Source: an uncultured Arenicella sp.
GTDB taxonomy: Bacteria; Pseudomonadota; Gammaproteobacteria; Arenicellales; Arenicellaceae
Length of the DNA stretch: 64,000 bases
Direction of reading: 5' to 3'
NCBI GenBank assembly: GCA_938048185.1
Contig: CALIVT010000004.1
Span: 1 to 64,000, forward strand
The translations under genes were made by a program, and so were the position numbers. Positions 45,902 to 55,200 of this stretch are shown here, piece by piece. The first letter of the stretch is position 1, and each line of letters opens with the position of its first letter. The notes beneath the pieces were generated by a model. It saw only the letters and a list, made by a program, of their open reading frames with translations, did no database searches and was not told the origin of the DNA.

Positions 45902-46294
45902 ATGCACGTCGAAATCGGACTTAAAGATAAATTGTTCAATCTCACGGAGGCGCGAGAATTACTGTTGTTGGTACAAAACGTCACCAAGACTCAGGAAAGT
46001 TTGCTTTCACCTATCCAAGATCGCCTCAAACGAATGTTGGCGAACGACCCTCGCCGCAGCGCCTTTGAGAGGCAATACGAACTTATTGTTGAACAGTGGC
46101 GCAATAAAGTAGAGTTGCTCGGTGCGCGCGTCTCAGGCCTGTGGATCGTCGAATTCGATGTGGGCGAAGGCAGTTTATCTTGGCGTTATCCCGAACTTTC
46201 GCTTAACCATTTTCGTGGTCGTGGCGCTGCCTTCTCAGAACGAGTAAAATTGTGCGACTACATCGAAGAGCATGACCCAGACTGGGCGCGCTAA
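45902..46294 (+). CDS. Small hypothetical protein, DUF2203-like
   Basis: A 130-residue cytoplasmic protein between murJ and ribF. The N-terminal two thirds are helical and rich in Leu, Arg and Glu (LTEARELLLLVQNVTKTQE), and the C-terminal part GLWIVEFDVGEGSLSWRYPE plus HFRGRGAAFSERVKL resembles the end of DUF2203 proteins. That resemblance is by eye only. The ATG at 45902 with AAGGA at 45891-45895 is preferred over an in-frame TTG at 45896. The usual gene order has ribF directly after murJ, so this is an insertion. Confidence 0.7.
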   Translation: MHVEIGLKDKLFNLTEARELLLLVQNVTKTQESLLSPIQDRLKRMLANDPRRSAFERQYELIVEQWRNKVELLGARVSGLWIVEFDVGEGSLSWRYPELSLNHFRGRGAAFSERVKLCDYIEEHDPDWAR

Positions 46295-46367
46295 GACGTT
46301 TATCGTTTCTAATTTAAGTCATAATTTTTCATTACTCACAATTTCTATAAGGTTTGAAGACAAACGA

Positions 46368-47291
46368 ATGTTGATTCGCGGAATCGAGAAGCTAACAGCA
46401 AAACACACTCCTTGTGTTGCCACTATTGGTAACTTTGATGGCGTGCACCTTGGGCACCAACATGTCATCAATACCTTGCTTGAACGCAGTCAGTGTATGG
46501 GACTTAAATCCACCGTGATCACTTTTGAGCCGTTGGCTAAGGAGTTTTTTAAACCGAACTCGATTGACCGACTAACGACCGTCGAGCAGCGCGCGGAGCT
46601 GCTCGCTCAGCTCGGTGTAGACCAAGTGTTGTGCATCGATTTCGATGCCGATTTTGCGGCGTATTCGCCTAAGGGCTTTGTCCACGATGTGCTAATTGAT
46701 GGCTTGGGAGTTAAACACCTAAGTGTCGGCGATGATTTTAAGTTTGGCAAAGGCCGTGCAGGCGACTTTGCGATGTTACAAAGCATAGGTGCTGAACACG
46801 ATTTTACGGTTACGGCGCACGACACCTTCGAGATTGATGGGCAACGTGTGAGTAGCGGTCGTATTCGTGTTGCTTTAAATCAGAGTAATTTTGATTTGGC
46901 TGAGGCTTTACTAGGCCGGCCATATTCGGTTTCGGGTAATATTTCTAAAGGCCAACAGCGCGGACGCACTATTAATTATCCGACGGCGAATATTATTTTA
47001 CCGCTAACGAAGTCGCCGCTTAGTGGCGTTTTTGCAGTGCTGGCAACGCTGAGTCATGGTCAAGTGTTGAGCGGTGTCGCCAACCTCGGAACACGGCCGA
47101 CGGTAGGCGGCAAAGAGAACCGATTAGAGGTACACTTATTTGACTTTAATCAAGATATTTACGGTCAAGAATTACAAGTTCGCTTCGTTGACAAGATTCG
47201 TGACGAGCTTAAATTTGACTCATTTGAGGCTTTAACCGAGCAGATTCATAAGGATGCAGAGCGCGCACGTGAAATTTTGTCGATTATTTAG
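46368..47291 (+). CDS. ribF: Bifunctional riboflavin kinase/FAD synthetase
   Basis: A 307-residue enzyme making FMN and FAD from riboflavin. The N-terminal FAD-synthetase (nucleotidyltransferase) domain has ATIGNFDGVHLGHQHVI, and the C-terminal flavokinase domain has GRTINYPTANI, GVFAVLA and the GVANLGTRPTVGG motif. The ATG at 46368 gives the family N-terminus MLIRGIEKL; an in-frame ATG at 46272 lies inside the previous gene and adds 32 residues unlike the family. Confidence 0.96.
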   Translation: MLIRGIEKLTAKHTPCVATIGNFDGVHLGHQHVINTLLERSQCMGLKSTVITFEPLAKEFFKPNSIDRLTTVEQRAELLAQLGVDQVLCIDFDADFAAYSPKGFVHDVLIDGLGVKHLSVGDDFKFGKGRAGDFAMLQSIGAEHDFTVTAHDTFEIDGQRVSSGRIRVALNQSNFDLAEALLGRPYSVSGNISKGQQRGRTINYPTANIILPLTKSPLSGVFAVLATLSHGQVLSGVANLGTRPTVGGKENRLEVHLFDFNQDIYGQELQVRFVDKIRDELKFDSFEALTEQIHKDAERAREILSII

Positions 47292-47412
47292 CTTTATTGC
47301 TTAAAAACCGAGCTTTTCTATGCACTTATGCCGGTAACTAACATAAAATAATCGGCTACCAAAAGCACGGGCATATCCGTGCCTCGTTGATTATAGATTT
47401 AGTTAAAAAAGA

Positions 47413-50253
47413 ATGAGCAAAGACAAGCCCGGCAGTCAGTATAAAGACACCATTAATTTGCCGCAGACGGCGTTCCCAATGAAAGCGGGTTTGCCTAACC
47501 GTGAGCCGCAAATTCTAAAAAAATGGGCCAGCCTAGACACCTACCACGCATTGCAAGCGCAACGAGCTGATGCCAAGCCATTTATTCTGCACGACGGGCC
47601 TCCGTACGCCAATGGCAATATTCATACCGGTCATGCGATGCAGAAAATTCTCAAAGACATCATCGTTAAGTCAAAGAACTTAGCCGGTTTTCGCGCGCCT
47701 TATATCCCCGGTTGGGATTGCCACGGATTACCAATCGAGATTCAAGTCGAGAAAAAACACGGCAAGGCTGGGCAGAAAATTGACAAGAAAACCTTTCGTC
47801 AAAAGTGTCGCGAATACGCAGCGCGTCAGGTTGATGGTCAAAAGAAAGACTTCATTCGTTTAGGCGTGCAAGGTGACTGGGAGACTCCATACCTCACTAT
47901 GGATTATAAAACTGAGGCTGATACGGTTCGCAGTTTGTCTAAGATTGTTGAGTCCGGGCATTTATACCATGGTCTGATGCCGGTTTATTGGTGTCCGGCT
48001 TGCGCCTCCGCATTGGCCGAAGCGGAAGTAGAGTATCAAGACAAAGTGTCGCCCGCGATCGACGTTAAATTTACTGTGGTTGATACGGCTGATTTTGCTC
48101 AACGTGTCGATCTTGATGCGTCTAAACTTGCGAAACCTAGTGTGGTGATTTGGACGACAACGCCTTGGACGTTACCGGCCAATGAAGCGGTATCATTGCA
48201 CCCGGAATTAAGCTATGTGTTAGTGCAGGCAGGCGACCAGCAACTGATACTGGCGGAAGAGCTTGTCGAGTCGGCGCTAGCGCGTTACGAACTCGCTGAT
48301 AGCCATGAAGTGTTGGCGAGGTTTGATGGCCAAGCGCTCGAACTCTTAGCCTTACAGCATCCGTTCTACCAAAAGCAGGTGCCGGTAATTTTGGGCGATC
48401 ATGTGACCATCGATGCCGGTACCGGTGCAGTGCATACGGCACCCGCGCACGGCGCTGAAGATTTCGCGGTGGGTAAACGTTACAACATTCCGGTGAATAA
48501 CCCAGTTGGCTCTAACGGTACGTATTTAGAATCCACTGAATTGTTCGCCGGTGAATTTGTGTTTAAAGCCAACCCACATGTGGTTGACGTATTGAAGCAG
48601 CACGGCGCACTATTAAAGCACGTCGAATACGAACACAGTTACCCACATTGTTGGCGCCATAAAACACCGATGATTTATCGTGCGACCGCGCAATGGTTTA
48701 TCGGCATGGAGCATCTAAAAGGCGATCAAGGTCTGCGCTATCAAGCGTTAAAAGCAATTGATGACGTAAGTTGGGAGCCTAGTTGGGGTAAAGCACGCAT
48801 TCAAACCATGGTTGAGAATCGCCCAGACTGGTGCGTGTCTCGACAACGTAACTGGGGCGTGCCAATTACTATTTACTTGCACAAAGAAACGGGCGACTTA
48901 CACCCGCAAACGCCTGCGCTTATGGAGCAAGTGGCGCAGCGCATTGAGCAAGAAGGCTTGCAAGCATGGTATGACCTAGACGACACCGAGCTGCTTGGCG
49001 ACGAGGTTGGCGATTACGATAAGGTGTTAGATACCTTAGACGTCTGGTTTGATTCGGGTGTCACCCATAGCAGTGTGGTCAGCGCCCGTGAAGAGCTCGA
49101 GTTCCCAGCGGATTTGTACTTAGAAGGCTCGGATCAGCATCGCGGGTGGTTTCAATCGAGCTTGCTTTCAAGTGTTGCCATGAACGATGGCAAACCGCCG
49201 TATAAGTCAGTATTAACTCATGGTTTTGTGGTTGATAAAGACGGCCGTAAGATGTCGAAGTCGCTCGGCAATGTTATCGCCCCGCAAGAGGTATTTAACT
49301 CCTTAGGTGCAGATGTTTTGCGTTTGTGGGTTGCGGCTACGGACTATAAGTCAGAAATGAGTCTCTCAGACGAGATTTTGCAGCGCACCAGTGAGTCGTA
49401 TCGCCGTATTCGCAATACCACGCGTTACTTGCTTGGTAATTTGCATGGCTTTGAGCCAAGTCAAGCACTAGCGTATGACGATATGCTTAGCCTTGACCAA
49501 TGGGCGGTGCGTTTAGCGGCCAAGATGCAGAAACAAATTGAAACGTCGTATGAGACCTATCAGTTCCATCAAATCTACCAAAGGTTGCACCATTTTTGTG
49601 TGGTAGAAATGGGCGGGTTTTATTTAGACATTATCAAAGACCGTCTCTACACGCTTGCACCAACCTCAAGCGCACGTTTGTCAGCGCAAACCGCAATGCA
49701 GCATATTCTTGAGAGTTTGGTACGCAGTGTTACGCCGATTTTAAGTTTTACCGCCGAAGAAGTTTGGGGGCACATGAGCGGCGAGCGCGAAGAGAGCGTT
49801 TTATTCGCAACTCGCTATACTGGCCTTGATGATATTTCGGTTGACACCGCCGCTGATGATGAGTGGGATGCCATTATTGCGATTCGCAACGAGATTTCGA
49901 AGCAAATCGAAGCATTGCGAGTAGCTGGCGATATCGGTTCTGCGCTTGACGCGAACGTGAGTCTGTTTGCTGACGGTGACACATTTTCAACCTTAGAGAA
50001 ATTAAGCGACGAGTTACGTTTTGTGCTGATTACGTCTGACGCCAGCTTAGAGCCTTTAAACGCCGCTAGCGAATCTGCGGTTCAAAGTGATATTAGCTCA
50101 CTCAAGATCGCAGTAAGCGTCTCAAGTGATGAGAAATGTGTGCGTTGTTGGCACCGACGCGCCGACGTTGGCGATGTCGCCGAACATCCTGAGCTTTGTG
50201 TTCGTTGTGTGTCGAATGTGAGCGGTGACGGTGAGATCAGGAATCACGCATAA
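47413..50253 (+). CDS. ileS: Isoleucyl-tRNA synthetase
   Basis: A 946-residue class I aminoacyl-tRNA synthetase. HIGH-like PPYANGNIHTGHAM and KMSKS (GRKMSKSLGN) ATP sites, an editing domain (TTTPWTLPANEAV, THPGHGAEDF-like HTAPAHGAEDF), and a C-terminal zinc finger with two CxxC pairs (CVRCWH and CVRCV). Length fits the bacterial type 1 enzyme. lspA follows after 3 bases. Confidence 0.98.
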   Translation: MSKDKPGSQYKDTINLPQTAFPMKAGLPNREPQILKKWASLDTYHALQAQRADAKPFILHDGPPYANGNIHTGHAMQKILKDIIVKSKNLAGFRAPYIPGWDCHGLPIEIQVEKKHGKAGQKIDKKTFRQKCREYAARQVDGQKKDFIRLGVQGDWETPYLTMDYKTEADTVRSLSKIVESGHLYHGLMPVYWCPACASALAEAEVEYQDKVSPAIDVKFTVVDTADFAQRVDLDASKLAKPSVVIWTTTPWTLPANEAVSLHPELSYVLVQAGDQQLILAEELVESALARYELADSHEVLARFDGQALELLALQHPFYQKQVPVILGDHVTIDAGTGAVHTAPAHGAEDFAVGKRYNIPVNNPVGSNGTYLESTELFAGEFVFKANPHVVDVLKQHGALLKHVEYEHSYPHCWRHKTPMIYRATAQWFIGMEHLKGDQGLRYQALKAIDDVSWEPSWGKARIQTMVENRPDWCVSRQRNWGVPITIYLHKETGDLHPQTPALMEQVAQRIEQEGLQAWYDLDDTELLGDEVGDYDKVLDTLDVWFDSGVTHSSVVSAREELEFPADLYLEGSDQHRGWFQSSLLSSVAMNDGKPPYKSVLTHGFVVDKDGRKMSKSLGNVIAPQEVFNSLGADVLRLWVAATDYKSEMSLSDEILQRTSESYRRIRNTTRYLLGNLHGFEPSQALAYDDMLSLDQWAVRLAAKMQKQIETSYETYQFHQIYQRLHHFCVVEMGGFYLDIIKDRLYTLAPTSSARLSAQTAMQHILESLVRSVTPILSFTAEEVWGHMSGEREESVLFATRYTGLDDISVDTAADDEWDAIIAIRNEISKQIEALRVAGDIGSALDANVSLFADGDTFSTLEKLSDELRFVLITSDASLEPLNAASESAVQSDISSLKIAVSVSSDEKCVRCWHRRADVGDVAEHPELCVRCVSNVSGDGEIRNHA

Positions 50254-50256
50254 ATT

Positions 50257-50739
50257 ATGAAACATCTAAAGTGGCTTTGGTTGAGCTTGGTCGTGATCGT
50301 TCTCGACCAAGTGACTAAATATTGGGCTGAACATATTCTAGGCTGGGACGGGTACGTGCCTATTTTGCCTATTTTTGATTTTACATTGGTGCATAACACG
50401 GGCTCAGCGTTTGGTTTTCTTGGTGGTTTAGGCGGCTGGCAGCATGTGTTTTTCGTTAGTTTAGCGGTGATTATTTCAATTGCGCTTATCATAGCGATCG
50501 GCCGCTTGAAGCATTTTGAACGCCACTTAGCCGTGGCGTATTCACTGGTGGTCGGCGGCGCAATCGGCAATGCGATAGATCGCGTGGTTTATCAGTATGT
50601 AGTAGATTTTATCCACTTTTTCTATAAAGATTGGCACTATCCGCATTTCAACATTGCCGACATTGCAATTTTCATTGGCGCCTTTCTATTAATTGCAGAG
50701 GCATTCGGTAGACCTTTTTTGAATGAGCAACAGACATGA
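50257..50739 (+). CDS. lspA: Lipoprotein signal peptidase II
   Basis: A 160-residue inner-membrane aspartic protease that cleaves prolipoprotein signal peptides. Four membrane segments; the catalytic Asp residues lie in [11 protein letters not shown] and [10 protein letters not shown], and the conserved [11 protein letters not shown] motif is present. It couples to ileS (3 bases) and overlaps ispH by four bases. Confidence 0.97.
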   Translation: MKHLKWLWLSLVVIVLDQVTKYWAEHILGWDGYVPILPIFDFTLVHNTGSAFGFLGGLGGWQHVFFVSLAVIISIALIIAIGRLKHFERHLAVAYSLVVGGAIGNAIDRVVYQYVVDFIHFFYKDWHYPHFNIADIAIFIGAFLLIAEAFGRPFLNEQQT

Positions 50740-51662
50740 AAATTTTACTCGCTAACCCGCGCGGCTTTTGTGCTGGCGTAGACCGAGCTATCGATATTGT
50801 TGAACGCGCCTTAGAGCTATTCGACGCGCCCATTTATGTGCGTCACGAAGTTGTGCATAACCGTTTCGTGGTTGATGACCTAAAAGACAAGGGCGCGGTA
50901 TTCGTCGACGAACTTAACGAGGTTCCCGATGGTGCCACGGTCATATTCAGCGCCCACGGCGTATCGCAAGCAGTTCAAGATGAAGCAGCGGGGCGCGACC
51001 TAAAAGTATTCGACGCTACCTGCCCGTTGGTTACTAAAGTTCACATGGAAGTAATTCGCTATCGAGACCGAGGCACCGAAGTCGTGCTGATCGGACACAA
51101 CGGCCACCCAGAAGTGGAGGGCACCTTAGGGCAGGCCGATTCTGGCATGCATTTGATTGAAGAGCCAAAAGACGTGGCGAACTTAGTGGTTAAAAACCCA
51201 GACAATCTCGCATACGTGACGCAAACAACGCTATCGGTCGATGACACCAAAATTGTTATTGAGGCTTTGAAAGAACGCTTCCCAAAAATTCAAGGTCCCA
51301 GAAAAGACGATATCTGTTACGCCACGCAAAATCGCCAAGATGCGGTTAGAGCATTATCTCGAGACGCCGACGTGGTTATTGTTGTTGGCTCGACTAATAG
51401 CTCTAATTCAAATCGTTTGCGCGAGCTATCAGAGAATATGGGTGTGCCGAGTTATCTCGTAGACAAGCCTGAGCAAATCAAGCGCGATTGGTTTGACGGG
51501 GTCGATATTGTCGGCGTCACCGCGGGCGCGTCAGCACCAGAGATATTAGTCAAACAAGTGATTGATCAGATTAAACACTGGGGCGGTACGGTGGTAAACG
51601 AAGCAAACGGACCGGTAGAGAATATCTCCTTTTCTCTACCGATTGAATTGCGAACTTCTTAG
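50736..51662 (+). CDS. ispH: 4-hydroxy-3-methylbut-2-enyl diphosphate reductase
   Basis: A 308-residue 4Fe-4S enzyme, last step of the MEP pathway, giving IPP and DMAPP. The three cluster cysteines lie in [13 protein letters not shown] (Cys12), DATCPLV and [11 protein letters not shown], and the active-site motifs [20 protein letters not shown] and [12 protein letters not shown] are intact. Last gene of the ileS-lspA-ispH run. Confidence 0.98.
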   Translation: MKILLANPRGFCAGVDRAIDIVERALELFDAPIYVRHEVVHNRFVVDDLKDKGAVFVDELNEVPDGATVIFSAHGVSQAVQDEAAGRDLKVFDATCPLVTKVHMEVIRYRDRGTEVVLIGHNGHPEVEGTLGQADSGMHLIEEPKDVANLVVKNPDNLAYVTQTTLSVDDTKIVIEALKERFPKIQGPRKDDICYATQNRQDAVRALSRDADVVIVVGSTNSSNSNRLRELSENMGVPSYLVDKPEQIKRDWFDGVDIVGVTAGASAPEILVKQVIDQIKHWGGTVVNEANGPVENISFSLPIELRTS

Positions 51663-51749
51663 TTGCAACAAGGCCCCAGTTACAGAAGCGGCTAATTATA
51701 TTAACCTTATAAGGTATATTACTAAGTCTTCCAAATTAGGAAGAGGGGC

Positions 51750-52238
51750 TTAACTCCTCCAGCACTGCTCAGTTGAGTCGTCTCCATCAGAGTTTATTGC
51801 TTCTTTGCGCCCTCGGTAATCAAGTCTCCAGCGCGTGCATATGTTGTCATTGGCCTGAGACCTGCCTGCGACCGGTGTCGCAGTGATCCTAAAACACCAA
51901 AATGAATCGTCACCACCGCCAGGCGGGGTTGTTGCACAGTTGGTGTTTTGAATGGTCAAATTATAATAACCGTCTTTAGAAACTAGGCTATTGCAAACCC
52001 CAGCATCAAGTACACCCGCTTGATCGAAATACGTTGGTGGCGATGCCGTTGAGTAGTTTCGTGCTTGCGCCGACGCACAATCGGTCAGCGCGTCCATTAC
52101 GTCGGTGCGTCTGGCCTTGCGTATCGAGTCTTGATAGCTTGGTATGGCAATGCTCGCAAGTATGCCGACAATGCCTACCGTAATCATAAGCTCGATAAGT
52201 GAAAAGCCTTTGGCGCGGTTGATGTTTTTGTAATTCAT
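51750..52238 (-). CDS. pilE: Type IV pilin PilE-like
   Basis: A 162-residue pilin-like protein. The prepilin peptidase site is KG-FSLIELM after Gly11, with Phe at +1 and Glu at +5, followed by the hydrophobic helix. The globular domain contains Cys residues (DCASA, VCNSL, NTNCATT, FWCFR, ICTRW, EQCWRS) that can form the D-region disulfide. It is the last gene of the minor-pilin operon, 29 bases after pilY1, so it is more likely a minor PilE-type subunit than the major pilin. Confidence 0.9.
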   Translation of the reverse strand: MNYKNINRAKGFSLIELMITVGIVGILASIAIPSYQDSIRKARRTDVMDALTDCASAQARNYSTASPPTYFDQAGVLDAGVCNSLVSKDGYYNLTIQNTNCATTPPGGGDDSFWCFRITATPVAGRSQANDNICTRWRLDYRGRKEAINSDGDDSTEQCWRS

Positions 52239-52267
52239 ATTGTTAGCCTATCTGCTAGTTAGCCGTT

Positions 52268-55200
52268 TTATCGATCTTCAGCTTGTTGGTAAAGTTCACG
52301 CCAACTTGAACGTGTTACTTTTATGTCCGCGATATTGGTTCCTCTATTGGTTCCATCATCACACGGGCTATTGATTGCTTCGTCAGGATCAAAGGTGACG
52401 GTTCCATCACAACGCGTTCGGCCTTGTATGACGCTGCCGTCGGGGCGTTGTACTATTATTTTGCCGGAATTACTGCCGAGCGCCTCACTGGTGAAAACAG
52501 TTGGCGCGCTTACTAGGCCGTCACCTAAACTAACTTGGGTTTCTAAGATGTCGCCATTAGGCGTAGTGGTGCCTAATGTTCCAAACGGCGAAGCGGTCCC
52601 CGTGGTTTGGTTTACGACAAATAAATCTGAACTACCCTCACCGCCAATACATATATCAAGACGATCTTCTGACGCGGGGGTAAATCCGGTAAAGAGTAAT
52701 TGGTCTTGAACAACTGCTGTTCGATCTATTACACGAAGGCTAGGTTCTCCGGGCGCAATACCCAATGGTAAATCACGGAACCAGCCTTGTGTCGAGCGCA
52801 CAACTAACTCACTAAGCTCAGCAAAGGTTTCCGCTGTACCACCTAATGGCGAACTCACAGGGTTAACCAGGTTACCGTCTGGTCTAACTTGAACATCCGT
52901 AACATCAATAAGGCTTGAGCTGCGAACGGTCGTGTAAAGCAGTAAATCGGAATTTTCACGGTCTTGATCAGGGCCTGAACCACTTACAGTATTTAGCGCA
53001 TCAATATCGGTTTGGTTCACTGGCTCTATGAGGCCATAGAAGCGTTCTTGATCGCTAATGGTTTCATCGGCTCGCTTTAAATACTGGCCCGTTCCAAAAT
53101 ACACCCAGCTGCCAAGGACGTCGTTACCTAACGACTCACGGCTAAGCGTCACCGGGCGTTGGACAACTGGCCGGTTAGCGTCGAACAATAGGTTGGTTGC
53201 GCGCGAGCGTGGGAAAAAACGATACACCGCACCGGTTTCCCGGTCCAAGTTACCGGGCGCTGAGCCAGGTAATACGCTTTGTTCTCTGCCAACCGTGCCA
53301 AAGTACGCAACGTCATCATTTCGAAAGCCCAGTAATCGATTATCCCAGTCTCTGCTCGCAATATCACCAACATGGCTATTGGGGATCGGGTTAGCATTGC
53401 CAGTAGTAATCAAATCTACTTCTATGTCTCTTGTTTCTAAATCATAGGTAAATATTTTCGCGTCTTCGTTAGTTGTAAGGGTTTTAACCTCGGTAGGGCC
53501 CGATCCAAAGACCAGCTTCCAATCACCATCGAAACGTTGCTCGCCTTCGCAGTTTGCTCCGCAGTCATAAAACAAATCGGGTTTCGACGTCGTCAAATTT
53601 AGGTCTGGATGTGTGATTTCAGCTAACACTGTCGGCTCTTGCTCAGGATCTGTAATGTCGATTACGATGTAAGCTGACCTCGCGGTGCTGCGAGTGCCGT
53701 CGGCTTCAACTAAGAAATCACCCCCGCCTTGGCGCATGGCAACAACTAAAATTGTTCCCCAGCCACCGGGGTGGGTGTCACTCTCGGGGAATATTTTAAC
53801 GTCGAATGACTGCGGGTCACCGTCGACGTAGAATACGTGGCTGTAAAAATTGCTTGTTAGCCATTGCAAATGCGGCAATAAATTATACGGCGCATAAGCC
53901 CATAACTCGGCGCCTAAAGGGTGCGCGGTTTCGTTATTGGAGCCAGTCTGGTTGTATGAGACAACGCTTTCAAATTCAGGGTTTCCAGATGCGTCAACGC
54001 CAACCTGGATGTTTTCTCTTTCGCGAAAGCCGACGTTAAAGGCATGCAGTAAACCGTCATTGGCCCCCACATAGGCAACTTGTCTCCGGTCTGCGTACCG
54101 GTTAAGGAAAGTTTCGTAGCTTTCATCGTTAAAGCTGACATCATAACCTTCGTTCGGGCCTGCGACCACGAGAGGTGTTGAGTTAACCAAGTCGCCAAGG
54201 CGGTACGTCACTTCTTGACCGTCAATATTAAGGGTTCTGTTGCGCAAGCCTGTGCTGGTAACATCATCGAAACCTCGAACGTAGTTGACAATATTCCGTG
54301 CTACAGCGGTATCGCCGACGCCGAAAAAACCAAAATTATCATCGTCTATATTTGCCGCAAGGAAATCCATTTGTTCCCCCGTATCCACGCGACCGTTTCT
54401 GTTTAAATCCAAATGAGTAAAGATATACCGCGATGCCCCGGGTGCATTCGGGTTGCTGGGTACAACCGAGTTATATGGTCGTTGCAGCACTGTATCTTGG
54501 TTATTGATATTTCTAAGGCTGTCGCCGCCACTCCATAACGTATTTAACTCAGAGATAGCAACCGGCTCACCACTGTTTGATAGGGTGGGTAGGCCGTTGG
54601 TTAGGTCTGTTGATATGGTTAGGTACTGAATTCGCGGTATGTCACCTTCAAGGTCGAACCGAAAAGCACGGTCTAAATCGGTTAGTACCCCATCTTGATT
54701 AGAGTCTTCTCTAAACGTACCAAAATCATCTATAAAGTAGGAAAATACTTCGCCTGACCATTGAACTTCTCGTATTTGCCCATCTGGCCCGATTTCCTCT
54801 TCGCGCGTTAACTCTTGATACGTACCCTGAATAATAATGTTTTCAAACCCGTTTGAACCAGCGAAATTCGCTACCGAAGAGTTTGCCGCACGTTCTTCAA
54901 GTAAAATTTTATTCAGTGACGCCTCTAATGAATTAAAGAGGTTTTCTGGGTTGATTACAAAGAAGAAGTTATCTGGCAGTCCGTCAGCGCCATCAAGCCC
55001 GGTCGTATTGTTGGTATTGTCCCATTCATCTAACTCGTCGGGCATGTCATCAACGGTAACGGTCTCGCCCTCCGCTAGGTTTTCTTCAAAGCCGCCGTAT
55101 TTTGCGGCGTAATACAAAGGTGACTCTAGAACGCCTGCAGTTGAAGGGCTTATGCTGAACGTGTGAGACTGCGGGCCTTGCTGGCCGCCTGCATTAACCG

